61,415 bases of DNA, taken from assembly GCA_942491955.1 (NCBI GenBank), contig CALOCV010000007.1:1-61415 (forward strand), written 5' to 3'. Positions 26,601-33,585 of the stretch are shown here, one piece after another. The translations under genes and the position numbers were made by a program. The notes beneath the pieces were generated by a model. The model had not been told where the DNA came from, searched no databases, and was given only the letters and a program-made list of their open reading frames with translations. This DNA is from CALOCV01 sp942491955 (lineage in GTDB: Bacteria > Chlamydiota > Chlamydiia > Chlamydiales > CALOCV01). Every line of letters starts with the position of its first letter. Position 1 is the stretch's first letter.

Positions 26601-28360
26601 GAGTTGTTGCTGTGGATACTCCTTTTATGCAGGAGTCGATTAAGAGAGATGACTATGGGAGGGTTTCTTCCATCTGTTGGAGGGATAGTTGTCAGGAAGG
26701 TGAGCAAGAAGAGGTGGTCTACGATGTTTTGGGAAGAGTGGTCCAGGCATCGGATGAGAGGTATAGTTATGACTCTCTTTCCAACAAATATTCAGAAGAA
26801 GAGTGTTCTATCCAGTACGATATACTGAATGCAAAAGAAGTGTGTAAAGAGAGAGCTTTCCGGTACGATAAGCAGGGGAATCGGATGGTTGCGATCGATC
26901 AAAAGGGAGTGGCAACGTACTACACATATGATGCACTCGATCGCCTTTGTCGCGTCGACCTTCCGGAAAAGAGTGTAGAATATCGATACGACGCCTTTGG
27001 AAGGAGGGTGGCCAAAAGGGTTTTCTCCACTTCTTGGGATGAGGAAGAGGTTGGGTTTTATGAGGAGAAATTTTTATACGATGGATCCAACGAGATTGGA
27101 AGTTATGGTGAAGCAAACGCTCCTCTTACCTTAAGGATTTTGGGAATAGGGCTTGGAGGAGAAATCGGTGCTGCTGTGGCGGTGGAAATTGGGGGAGACA
27201 TTCTTCTCCCTTTGCATGATTTTCGTGGTAATGTCCGTTTGTTGATCGATGCTAAGACGGGTTTATCGGTTGCGTCGTATTCCTATACGCCTTTCGGGGA
27301 AGAACACCATTCTTCTTCATCTAGCAATCCATGGAGGTTTGCTAGCAAAAGAATCGATCCAGAGACGGGATTGGTTTTTTTTGGAAAGAGGTATTACGAT
27401 CCCATGACATCGTCTTGGATCACTCCTGACCCTTCTGGATTTAGCAATGGTCCCAATCTCTATGCTTTCCTATCCAATGATCCCTACAATCATATCGATC
27501 TTTATGGAACGATTTCGTTTGGCACGTTTTTCCATACTGCTTGGGAGGCGGGGAAAGAGGGTTTGATTTTTTTTGGAGAATGCATCGATACGATTTCTTC
27601 TTTGTTGAACACCATCTTCCCTTTTCGCAAGGATTCGGCTAGAGAGATCGAATCCGTATATGATGAATTTGCAGGAAAGCTCTTTCTTCAGTTTACGGGA
27701 TACTATCTCGATCCTGCACGTGTCGGTGTTCATGGGAAGGGAGAGGTGGATTCACATGTACGGATCACATTGATCAACGGTCTTTTCAGTATTCACGAGG
27801 ATTGTTGCCTGCTTGCAAAGTGGATCTCTGAAGCACATGGCAACGTGAATGTTCACTATGTTTTCCGTCCGACAGGTGGTTGGACGGCCGATCTTTTTTG
27901 GGGATTGCGTGTGAAATTAGGCTACCTTTCCCAGCAAGCAAAGCAATTAGCTATCCTTTGGAGGGAGTTGATTCACGAGATGGGTGGCGTCGAGGGTGGA
28001 GGAAAGGTTCTTCACTATGCTCACAGTCTTGGCGGCACCGATACTTTTCGTGCACAGAAGATGATGACGGCGGAGGAAAAAGCCTTAATCGACGTGGTGA
28101 CATTTGGTTCGGCCACTTTGGCGCCGAATATTTTTGGTTTTGCTTCATTAAAGCACTACTTGTCGGTTCGTGATGGTGTGATTTTTGCCGATATCATTGA
28201 AGGAATCGGTGCTTTTTTCGGTCTTCATAACGAAGTGGAGTTTGTCGGATCTTTTTGGGGAATTCCCTTTGCGGACCATTTGATGGGGAATAATACCTAT
28301 CGCACTGTATGGGAAGAACTTGGAACAGAATTTGTAAATCAATATGGGACCGTTATCTAG
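23693..28360 (+). CDS. Secreted RHS/YD-repeat protein with hydrolase-like C-terminal domain
   Basis: A 1555-residue protein. Residues 1-18 (MKKWFFLFFFLYLLPLRGEE) form a signal peptide. Residues about 40-1150 are YD-repeat beta-shell sequence (for example RYDNQKRLSDIEQYDAWQG, EYDVFGRHVRTIYPL, YRYDAFGRRVAKRVF). The RHS core boundary is at residues about 1215-1275: SYSYTPFGEE, ETGLVFFGKRYYDPMTSSWI, TPDPSGFSNGPNLYAFLSND. The tail after it has a nucleophile elbow, GGKVLHYAHSLGGTDTFRA, with VVTFGSATL and a late FADHLMGNNTY, compatible with a Ser-Asp-His alpha/beta hydrolase. In known RHS proteins the shell encloses a toxic tail. It resembles chlamydial DUF687-type proteins as I recall them. It is divergent from trkA, with no immunity gene obvious downstream. 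Confidence 0.85.
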   Translation: MKKWFFLFFFLYLLPLRGEEDPLWMAPQCVSPTAYFNDSIDVVTGEYCEMVVDLVDRAEKTVLGRTYRSGSLGWMGGWETTLPEQQDPRESSAFRLRETDGGYSLHTRKGDTLVYDFAMLGENRLLASVSSTFKETVQYTYGFVSGVSRPLLTEKSLYHRPSLINEYYHLGVNRVGEMEIVIDDPMDFRLGRVREQRAFVGIDESPVVVAYLFYQEGETIAFDGNQQKTIYRYDNQKRLSDIEQYDAWQGLYRSEKLIWEKETSRLRFRALMDSQGMALAVKGYLYDELGNIIEEARWGYEDLLPFLFSEEGVGDYIPCERMRFEYRDEDPSLLSKKVFSNGLSVLYDYENGRVSAIFVFEGEELLFRTFYAYNDEGWEVSRVVDDGCAMEEQVLDGVTERRTRITEYCLEGPYFGEPLRKEEWYQGEKGAFLLKESSFVYSPCEKYIEEISHEEEIPVSVCHVYDRQNRLIQERLETGERREYVYDLYGNRIREQSSRKNFPIHHVYDLANRRIYTETMLDEGTLSIERFVYDPMGQMIAKRDTFDNEIRYEYDVFGRHVRTIYPLVPYGKEAMVQPVTEVVYDESNHRIGAWDANGFWMEEPKNDATVSRSFDALQRVVKETWISTEGGALHSAEYHYSGTKPREVMLSDGRCFRYHYDEKGRRASTEIEAGGETLFLPSEKATSHKEHPITSPRFPINEYDHLHPHGFRVVVRESIDEEGNVCITTADAMGRIQEVVQRDVWGQCFSHVEYAYDPKGNKIEEVHHRMVQGESCGSYGIEWLYGIGGRIEEVVEKGDGLPMRRTSYYYDTEGRLEAVIKPNGVVLFYSYNSWGKTATVHSSDGTIDYTYLYDASARLVQIMDGVSGGTHQFTYNTLGLLIDEQQLQGLSLGYQYDSQGRKQEVTLPDGSSIGYVYEGGNLSEIQRKDAMGNHLYSHHYLLFNADGRPLEERLMYDQGIRCSSYDEEGRVVAVDTPFMQESIKRDDYGRVSSICWRDSCQEGEQEEVVYDVLGRVVQASDERYSYDSLSNKYSEEECSIQYDILNAKEVCKERAFRYDKQGNRMVAIDQKGVATYYTYDALDRLCRVDLPEKSVEYRYDAFGRRVAKRVFSTSWDEEEVGFYEEKFLYDGSNEIGSYGEANAPLTLRILGIGLGGEIGAAVAVEIGGDILLPLHDFRGNVRLLIDAKTGLSVASYSYTPFGEEHHSSSSSNPWRFASKRIDPETGLVFFGKRYYDPMTSSWITPDPSGFSNGPNLYAFLSNDPYNHIDLYGTISFGTFFHTAWEAGKEGLIFFGECIDTISSLLNTIFPFRKDSAREIESVYDEFAGKLFLQFTGYYLDPARVGVHGKGEVDSHVRITLINGLFSIHEDCCLLAKWISEAHGNVNVHYVFRPTGGWTADLFWGLRVKLGYLSQQAKQLAILWRELIHEMGGVEGGGKVLHYAHSLGGTDTFRAQKMMTAEEKALIDVVTFGSATLAPNIFGFASLKHYLSVRDGVIFADIIEGIGAFFGLHNEVEFVGSFWGIPFADHLMGNNTYRTVWEELGTEFVNQYGTVI

Positions 28361-28392
28361 GGTGTGTCATCTACAAATGGGTGCGAAGGTTC

Positions 28393-28425
28393 CAAAACAA
28401 ATTTCGCAAAAAAATCTTGAATTCA
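28393..28425. repeat. Remnant of the 158-nt MITE
   Basis: About 33 nt starting TCCAAAACAAATTTCGCAAA match the inner left part of the MITEs at 32954 and 38844 with two mismatches. Neither terminal repeat is present. The rest of the 28361-28507 gap holds nothing recognisable. Confidence 0.55.
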
Positions 28426-28507
28426 ATTTTGACACTTATTGATTAGGATGGGTATAATGGGTTTTTCTAAAGTTGTACTTTGATTTCGCACGTTTTTAAG
28501 GGTTAGT

Positions 28508-29670
28508 ATGTATAAAAGATTGATGGAAGAAGAGTTGCGATCAGCGGCTAAGGAATACCCCGTCGTCACCTTAACAGGCCCAAGACAAGCGGGAAAAACA
28601 ACAATTGTTCAAGAAATTTTTCCCAATAAACCCTATGCCAATCTCGAAGAACTGCACATACGTGATCTTGCTCTCGATGATCCAAAAACATTCCTTGAAC
28701 AATATCCGGATGGAGCTATTTTAGATGAGATCCAAAGAGTTCCCCAACTTCTTTCTTTATATCCAGGTAAGGGTCGATCGCTCTTCTCAGAAGGGAGAGT
28801 TTATCCTAACGGGAAGTCATCAAATGGAACTGCACCAAGCGATCGCGCAATCATTAGCCGGACGCACAGCCATTTTGCGATTGCTTCCTCTTAGCCTAGA
28901 AGAACTGACTTTAGCGGGGATTGAATGCTCCATCGATGAAACCCTATACAAAGGTTGTTATCCTCGAATTCACCTCGACAATCTCAATCCCACCAAAGCT
29001 TATGCCAACTACGTACAAACCTATATTGAACGAGACATTCGCCAACTTGTCGATATCCACAACCTCATTCAATTTGAAAAATTTCTCACCTTGTGTGCTG
29101 CGCGAATTGGCCAAATCTTCAATAAAGAGGGCCTTGCTACACGAGGTGGGTATTTCTGGTCCTACAGTGAATCATTGGCTATCTATTCTTGAAGCGTGCC
29201 ATATCCTATTCAGACTCCAGCTTTTTTTTGAAAACTCTTAAACGGGTCATCAAGTCCCCAAGCTCTATTTCTGTGATGTGGGTCTTGTTACCTATCTTCT
29301 TGGTATCGAAAATATTTCTCAGTTATCTCGCGATCCTCTTCGAGGAAATTTGGTCGAAAATCTCGTCGTACTCGAATTGATCAAAGCACGATTGAATCGC
29401 GGTTTGGATCCACGTCTTTATTTTTATCAAATCAGTGGTCGAACTGAGATCGATTTGATTTATCAACGAGGCCATGAACTCATCCCCATTGAGATCAAAT
29501 CGTCTAAGACATACAACTCTTCTTTTTTGCGAGGCATCAAAAATTTTGAAAAAATGGTTGGTAATCGATGTGTCGAGCCTCACTTAATCTATACAGGAAT
29601 TGAAGAACAAAAAATAGGGAACATCCACTTAATCAACTATAGAAATGCAGCGCAAATCGTTGGAAATTAA
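28508..29670 (+). pseudogene. DUF4143 AAA ATPase, several frameshifts
   Basis: The full family can be followed through shifting frames: start MYKRLMEEELRSAAKEYPVV with Walker A LTGPRQAGKTTIVQE and Walker B AILDEIQRVPQLL (to about 28765); then RSSQKGEFILTGSHQMELHQ and LAGRTAILRLLPLSLEEL (to about 29140); then EVGISGPTVNHWLSILEACH; and finally SQLSRDPLRGNLVENLVVLE to the stop at 29670. At least three single-base shifts are needed. The C-terminal 95 residues closely match the fragment at 18460-18780. The family consists of an ATPase plus winged helix plus PD-(D/E)XK-like tail; the biological role is unknown. Confidence 0.85.
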
Positions 29671-29734
29671 GAAGAGTATATCGGTTGGAACGAGCCAAAG
29701 TTTCGGCATAGGAATTTTGGATGTTGGGGTCATG

Positions 29735-29797
29735 TTGGGGTCAGGCCTGACATTCGGACATTTGTTTCAAATGTCCGAATGTCAGGACTGACCCCAA
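29735..29797. repeat. 63-nt near-perfect inverted repeat
   Basis: Starting TTGGGGTCAG and ending CTGACCCCAA, the two 30-nt arms pair except for a 2-nt internal mismatch, around a TTT loop. A partial copy of the outer end (TTGGGGTCA) precedes it at about 29724. It resembles REP or IS200-type hairpin ends. It lies between a DUF4143 pseudogene and tRNA-Arg; the rest of 29671-29878 is empty. Confidence 0.8.
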
Positions 29798-29878
29798 TTC
29801 CCGGAGGGATGCAGATGACATAGTAATACCCAACTCGTGTTTGAAAAAAATGATTGTATCAGGCATCATGGTTCTTCT

Positions 29879-29952
29879 GCACCGGTAGCTCAATCGGATA
29901 GAGTACCCGGCTACGAACCGGGCGGTTAGAGGTTCGAATCCTCTCCGGTGCA
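29879..29952 (+). tRNA. tRNA-Arg (anticodon ACG)
   Basis: A 74-nt cloverleaf. The acceptor stem pairs GCACCGG (29879-29885) with CCGGTGC (29945-29951), with discriminator A at 29952. The D arm is GCTC...GAGT. The anticodon stem CCCGG/CCGGG encloses loop CTACGAA with anticodon ACG at 29913-29915, read as inosine after deamination. The T arm AGAGG-TTCGAAT-CCTCT follows. No CCA is encoded: the ATG of the next gene starts at the very next base, 29953. Confidence 0.97.
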
Positions 29953-30567
29953 ATGCAAATTGATACCTTTACCACAGGTCCTCTTGCGACGAATGCCTAT
30001 CTTGCCACTTGCTTGAAGACACAAGAGTGTGCATGCATCGATCCTGCTCCAGGAAGTTCTAGGGGATTTATTTCGGCTGTCGAGAAAAGAGGGCTTATTC
30101 CAAAGGCGATTCTTCTTACGCACTCCCACTGGGATCATATCGCTGATGTTGCAGTTCTTAAAGAAAAATGGGCCATTCCCGTATATATTCATATCGAAGA
30201 TCTCCCTAATTTACAACAACCTGGAACCGACCAAATCCCTCTGCTCATCGACATCGAAGGTGTAGAGGCCGATCATTTTGTCAATGAAAGCCATTCGATT
30301 TCCCTTGGTGCACTAACCATAGAAGTGATCGAAACGCCGGGACACTCTCCTGGAGGGGTTTGTTACTACATTCCGGCGGAAAAGGTGCTTTTTTCTGGAG
30401 ATACCCTCTTTCGTGGAACGATGGGGAGTCTCTCATTGCCCACGTCGGAGGAGGATAAAATGGTCCGTTCTTTACAAAAACTTGCTCGGCTTCCTAAAGA
30501 GACTGCGGTCTATCCCGGTCACGGAAGAGGCACAACCATTGAAAAAGAATCTTGGCTCAATCAATGA
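29953..30567 (+). CDS. Metallo-beta-lactamase-fold hydrolase (glyoxalase II-like)
   Basis: A 204-residue MBL-fold enzyme. Metal-binding motifs: LTHSHWDHIADV (HxHxDH), ETPGHSPGGVCYYI, FSGDTLFRGTMGS and VYPGHGRGTTIEKE. This subfamily includes hydroxyacylglutathione hydrolase-like thioesterases of unknown substrate. The start MQIDTFTTGPLATNAYLATC matches the usual family N-terminus, so the ATG at 29953 is secure although it directly abuts the tRNA discriminator base. No ribosome site can exist except inside the tRNA sequence. Cleavage of the tRNA 3' end by RNase Z would leave a leaderless AUG-first mRNA. A small palindromic element overlaps the stop. Confidence 0.9.
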   Translation: MQIDTFTTGPLATNAYLATCLKTQECACIDPAPGSSRGFISAVEKRGLIPKAILLTHSHWDHIADVAVLKEKWAIPVYIHIEDLPNLQQPGTDQIPLLIDIEGVEADHFVNESHSISLGALTIEVIETPGHSPGGVCYYIPAEKVLFSGDTLFRGTMGSLSLPTSEEDKMVRSLQKLARLPKETAVYPGHGRGTTIEKESWLNQ

Positions 30568-30606
30568 ACCTATCTACAAACTCAAAAGCACTTTGTAGAT
30601 AAGTTC
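30563..30606. repeat. Mini copy of palindromic element family 2
   Basis: TGAACCTATCTACAAACTCA at the left and TTTGTAGAT near 30592-30600 form a hairpin with 9-10 bp arms. The same ends, TGAACCTATCCACAAACTCA and CACTTTGTGGATAA, bound a 167-nt element at 42791-42957. This copy lacks the interior. It supplies the MBL-gene stop and sits upstream of ahpC. Confidence 0.65.
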
Positions 30607-30623
30607 GTCATTTGGAGGTTAAT

Positions 30624-31220
30624 ATGGGTGTATTAGTTGGGCGTCCTGCCCCAAAATTTCGTGCCAAAGCGGTACAGGGCAAAAAAATCATCGACGATTT
30701 CTCTCTCGATGATTTCAAAGGGAAGAACGTGATTCTTTTCTTTTATCCTCTCGATTTTACTTTTGTCTGTCCCACAGAACTACACGCTTTCGAGGAAAAA
30801 AGAGAAGAATTTGCAAAGAGAAATACAGCCATTATCGGTTGTTCTGTCGATAGCTGCTATTCCCATTACGCTTGGCTATCGACACCGAAAGCCAAGGGGG
30901 GAATTGCTGGTGTTCAATATCCTCTTGTCTCTGATATCAATAAAACCATTGCGCAAGACTATGATGTGCTTGTCCCTGGCGAGGGGATTGCTTATCGGGG
31001 CCTCTTTTTTATCGATGAACAAGGGATTGTTCGCCATCAAGTTGTTAACGATCTTCCTCTCGGACGTTCTGTTGATGAAGCACTCCGTATCGTTGACTCT
31101 TACCTCTTCCATGAGAAACATGGTGAGGTGTGTCCTGCGAACTGGAATGAAGGGATGAAGTCGATGAAACCGACCTTTCAAGGTCTTGAAGAATATTTTG
31201 CAACGAAAGCAGAAGTATAG
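30624..31220 (+). CDS. ahpC: Typical 2-Cys peroxiredoxin
   Basis: A 198-residue thiol peroxidase of the AhpC/Prx1 group that reduces hydrogen and organic peroxides. The peroxidatic cysteine lies in YPLDFTFVCPTELHAFEEK (about residue 48) and the resolving cysteine in HGEVCPANWNEGMKS (about residue 168). I start at the ATG at 30624, preceded by TTGGAGGT 4-10 nt upstream; a longer frame from 30612 is less likely. The stop TAG (31218-31220) is the first part of a 50-nt palindromic repeat. The reductant partner (AhpF or a thioredoxin) is not in the window. Confidence 0.95.
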   Translation: MGVLVGRPAPKFRAKAVQGKKIIDDFSLDDFKGKNVILFFYPLDFTFVCPTELHAFEEKREEFAKRNTAIIGCSVDSCYSHYAWLSTPKAKGGIAGVQYPLVSDINKTIAQDYDVLVPGEGIAYRGLFFIDEQGIVRHQVVNDLPLGRSVDEALRIVDSYLFHEKHGEVCPANWNEGMKSMKPTFQGLEEYFATKAEV

Positions 31221-31266
31221 AAAGTTCCTTGAAAATTAGAGGTGCTCCTTCTAATTTTCAAGGAAA
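31217..31266. repeat. 50-nt palindromic direct repeat, left copy
   Basis: Begins ATAGAAAGTTCCTTGAAAAT and folds into a 16-bp stem (TTCCTTGAAAATTAGA against TCTAATTTTCAAGGAA). An identical copy in the same orientation is at 32392-32441, so the pair brackets the DUF4143 gene with a period of 1175 nt. This copy contains the ahpC stop on one strand and the DUF4143 stop on the other. Confidence 0.9.
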
Positions 31267-32393
31267 CTGCACAACCCTTCGGCACGTACGTGGTGATCAA
31301 GAGCCCACGATTTGTTTCCTGGATGAATGAGAACAAGGTTGTCGAGTTTTAAGTCCTGCATCGCTATTTTCATCGATTTTGTCATTTTTGGAGAATCGGT
31401 ATATTTAAATTCAAAACCGAGTTTTCTTCCCTCGTGAATGAGCAATAAATCGAGTTCTGCATCCGAATGGGTGGCCCAAAAATAGCAATCAAATGGATCC
31501 ATTCCGTAGTGGCGAATCACTTCCTCTAGCGCAAAACCCTCCCATGAGCTTCCTAATTTAGGATGTCTCAATAAAGTAGCATTATCTTCAGCTCCAAGTA
31601 AAGTGTGGTATAGGCCACTATCACGGAAATAAATTTTTGGTGATTTCACTTGTCGCTTAGAAATATTTTCAAACCAAGGTTGTAACTGTCGGATCATCAA
31701 AGTATCGGTAAGAATATCGATGTAGTAACGGATCGTTTTATAGGATACATTCATGGATCTTCCTAACTCCGATCCATTAAAAATATTTCCATGATAATGC
31801 GTTAGCATCATCCAAAGACGTCTGAGTTGTTGAGGAGGGATTTGAAAGCCGAAATTAGGGATGTCTTGTTCAATAAATGTACGAATGTAAGACTTTCTCC
31901 ATAAAGAGCTATCTTGGTCAGTATCTGCAAGGAATGAACGAGGAAATCCACCTCGGCGCCATAGCACGTCCATTTCTCCAACTTCTTGATAAGAAAAAGG
32001 AGTCAATTCGATATAGCAGATGCGTCCAGCAAGAGTCTCAGATGATTGTTGAAGCAATTCTTGTGATGCGCTTCCTAAAATCAGATAGCGTTGTTGTTGA
32101 TTGGGCCGATCAACAAGAACGCGTAAAGTGGGGAATAGTTCTGGCCTTCGCTGCACTTCATCAATGATGATCAAACCGGTTAATGGAGAAAGAGAGACTT
32201 GAGGAGTGCTAAGCCGTTCTAAATCATAGGTGTCTTCTAGATCAAAATAATTTTCCGCGACAAGGTGGTTTTCCTGTGACGCATACATTCTTGCTAAAGT
32301 GGTTTTCCCACATTGTCTGGGTCCTAGAATGGCTACGATAGGGTGTGTTTTAAAAGCTTTTACAATTTGATCAATAAAATGCTGTCGGCGCAT
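31251..32393 (-). CDS. AAA ATPase with DUF4143 domain (intact copy)
   Basis: A 380-residue protein. An N-terminal AAA_14 domain has Walker A LGPRQCGKTTLARMY (residue about 24) and Walker B LIIIDEVQRRPELFPTLRVL, with the sensor-like LILGSASQELLQQSSETLAG. A middle winged-helix segment includes GSELGRSMNVSYKTIRYYID. The C-terminal nuclease-like domain has YFWATHSDAELDLLLIHEGR and GFEFKYTDSPK, a PD-(D/E)XK-type pattern. The family is abundant in bacteria and its role is unresolved. The gene is bracketed by two identical 50-nt palindromic repeats: its last codons lie in one and its start codon touches the other. It is the only DUF4143 copy here without frame breaks. Confidence 0.9.
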   Translation of the reverse strand: MRRQHFIDQIVKAFKTHPIVAILGPRQCGKTTLARMYASQENHLVAENYFDLEDTYDLERLSTPQVSLSPLTGLIIIDEVQRRPELFPTLRVLVDRPNQQQRYLILGSASQELLQQSSETLAGRICYIELTPFSYQEVGEMDVLWRRGGFPRSFLADTDQDSSLWRKSYIRTFIEQDIPNFGFQIPPQQLRRLWMMLTHYHGNIFNGSELGRSMNVSYKTIRYYIDILTDTLMIRQLQPWFENISKRQVKSPKIYFRDSGLYHTLLGAEDNATLLRHPKLGSSWEGFALEEVIRHYGMDPFDCYFWATHSDAELDLLLIHEGRKLGFEFKYTDSPKMTKSMKIAMQDLKLDNLVLIHPGNKSWALDHHVRAEGLCSFLEN

Positions 32394-32441
32394 AGAAAGT
32401 TCCTTGAAAATTAGAGGTGCTCCTTCTAATTTTCAAGGAAA
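32392..32441. repeat. 50-nt palindromic direct repeat, right copy
   Basis: Identical to 31217-31266 and in the same orientation. Its first base lies within the DUF4143 start codon (CAT at 32391-32393). The hairpin could act as a bidirectional terminator or attenuator, although no T-run follows the stem. Confidence 0.9.
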
Positions 32442-32461
32442 ACGACGGTTTGTCAAGCTTT

Positions 32462-32896
32462 TTATCGGGAAATCGTTCTTTTCTTCCTAAAACGAAGACA
32501 TTGCTCGCCAGACCAGGTGCCTGCGGCGAAGCCAATGATAGGAGCAAAAACAACTGGGTGGTGATCGATATGGCAGATGATCGTTCCTACTTCAGCGGCA
32601 ATCCGTACAAGAGGAGGGAAAGTGAATCCAGCCATCCGTTCAAGATAGCTTTGTGCGCAGCCGTGCCCAGGATGTTTGTTTTGGTTTGATTTTTTGTTAG
32701 GATCAAAAATTGACCAACAAAATCCGAGGATAAATCCTGGAAGAAAGTAGTGGGGAGAGGTGAAGAGAGCAAACGTAATGAGAACCGTATCACAGATACG
32801 TTCGACAACGCGAAGCAAGCGATCCCATGAGGGTTTCGCAAAGTGTGAAGGAAGATGATTATTAACAAAATGGATGGCTTGCATCACGTCTCGCAT
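32462..32896 (-). CDS. Hypothetical membrane protein
   Basis: A protein of about 144 residues, unrecognised. From the chosen ATG at 32896 it reads MRDVMQAIHFVNNHLPSHFA. Two hydrophobic segments stand out, around TVLITFALFTSPHYFLPGFI and VVFAPIIGFAAGTW, and the intervening region is His/Pro-rich. A TTG at 32938 would add 14 residues but lacks a ribosome site, so the ATG is preferred. It probably sits in the inner membrane. It is flanked by the ATPase cassette and a MITE. Confidence 0.6.
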   Translation of the reverse strand: MRDVMQAIHFVNNHLPSHFAKPSWDRLLRVVERICDTVLITFALFTSPHYFLPGFILGFCWSIFDPNKKSNQNKHPGHGCAQSYLERMAGFTFPPLVRIAAEVGTIICHIDHHPVVFAPIIGFAAGTWSGEQCLRFRKKRTISR

Positions 32897-32953
32897 CAAA
32901 AAGCGCCCCAGTATCTTCTTAGGAGGCTTTTTTTGCAATGAAATTCAAATTAT

Positions 32954-33111
32954 ACCAATTCCGGTAAGAAAATGCATAAAGTGGATTCAGGATTTTTTTG
33001 CGAAATTTGTTTTGGAGATCGCAGCAAACTCTTGTGAGTTTGCAAGATAGAAAAACAGATTGCGCAAAGAAAGATGAAGATCAATTTGTGCACTTTCTTA
33101 CCGGAATTGGT
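32954..33111. mobile_element. 158-nt MITE, copy 1
   Basis: Terminal inverted repeats of about 19-24 nt: ACCAATTCCGGTAAGAAA at the left and its complement at the right. Flanks ATTAT and ATTAC suggest a 4-5 bp target duplication. The interior contains GCAAACTC-TTGT-GAGTTTGC. The copy at 38844-39001 has the same length and differs at only a few bases, in opposite orientation. No open frame is present, so it must be mobilised by another element's transposase. Confidence 0.88.
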
Positions 33112-33112
33112 A

Positions 33113-33508
33113 TTACAGAGAAATCGATGTCAGATAATCGTAGAGGTCAGACGAGCATGTAATGAGCACACTTTGGTGTTGGTGACAGAGAGGTGTTACG
33201 GCATCAATGAGGTCGACGTCACCGACACCGGGAAGGCAAAAAGCTGAGAGGTGCGGAACTACTTTTTGGGTTTTAAGGGTGTGGATACCGGAGAAATAAT
33301 CTTCTTTGCTAAAACCCTCTTCATTAACCCGGAAGAAAAGGATTGGATGGTGGTAGAGGAGAGCCTGCACGGCAAAATAGAGTCCTTGGCTTTCAGAAGG
33401 GGGATTGCCTAGCTGGGCTTCGAGTTGTTCGAGCGTTTTGCATAGATAGGGACGTTGGTATTCCCCTTTTTCCGCTTCTCCAAAGAGCGCAACGACATGC
33501 CTTTCCAT
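33113..33508 (-). CDS. Hypothetical protein
   Basis: A protein of about 131 residues with no motif I recognise. I choose the ATG at 33508 (MERHVVALFGEAEKGEYQRP) because GGAGGAGAAGGAG precedes it; the frame extends 6 codons further to a TTG. It looks soluble and folded, with mixed alpha/beta character (AVQALLYHHPILFFRVNEEG, VLITCSSDLYDYLTSISL). The TAA stop is at the edge of the MITE at 32954-33111, so the insertion may have fixed or trimmed the C-terminus. It lies downstream of enolase by about 80 nt on the same strand. Confidence 0.65.
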   Translation of the reverse strand: MERHVVALFGEAEKGEYQRPYLCKTLEQLEAQLGNPPSESQGLYFAVQALLYHHPILFFRVNEEGFSKEDYFSGIHTLKTQKVVPHLSAFCLPGVGDVDLIDAVTPLCHQHQSVLITCSSDLYDYLTSISL

Positions 33509-33585
33509 CGACTCCTTCTCCTCCAAACAGAGTGGTACAAAAGGGACAGGAGTGAAGAGTCTTAGTGAGAAGTTTTTTTAAACTT

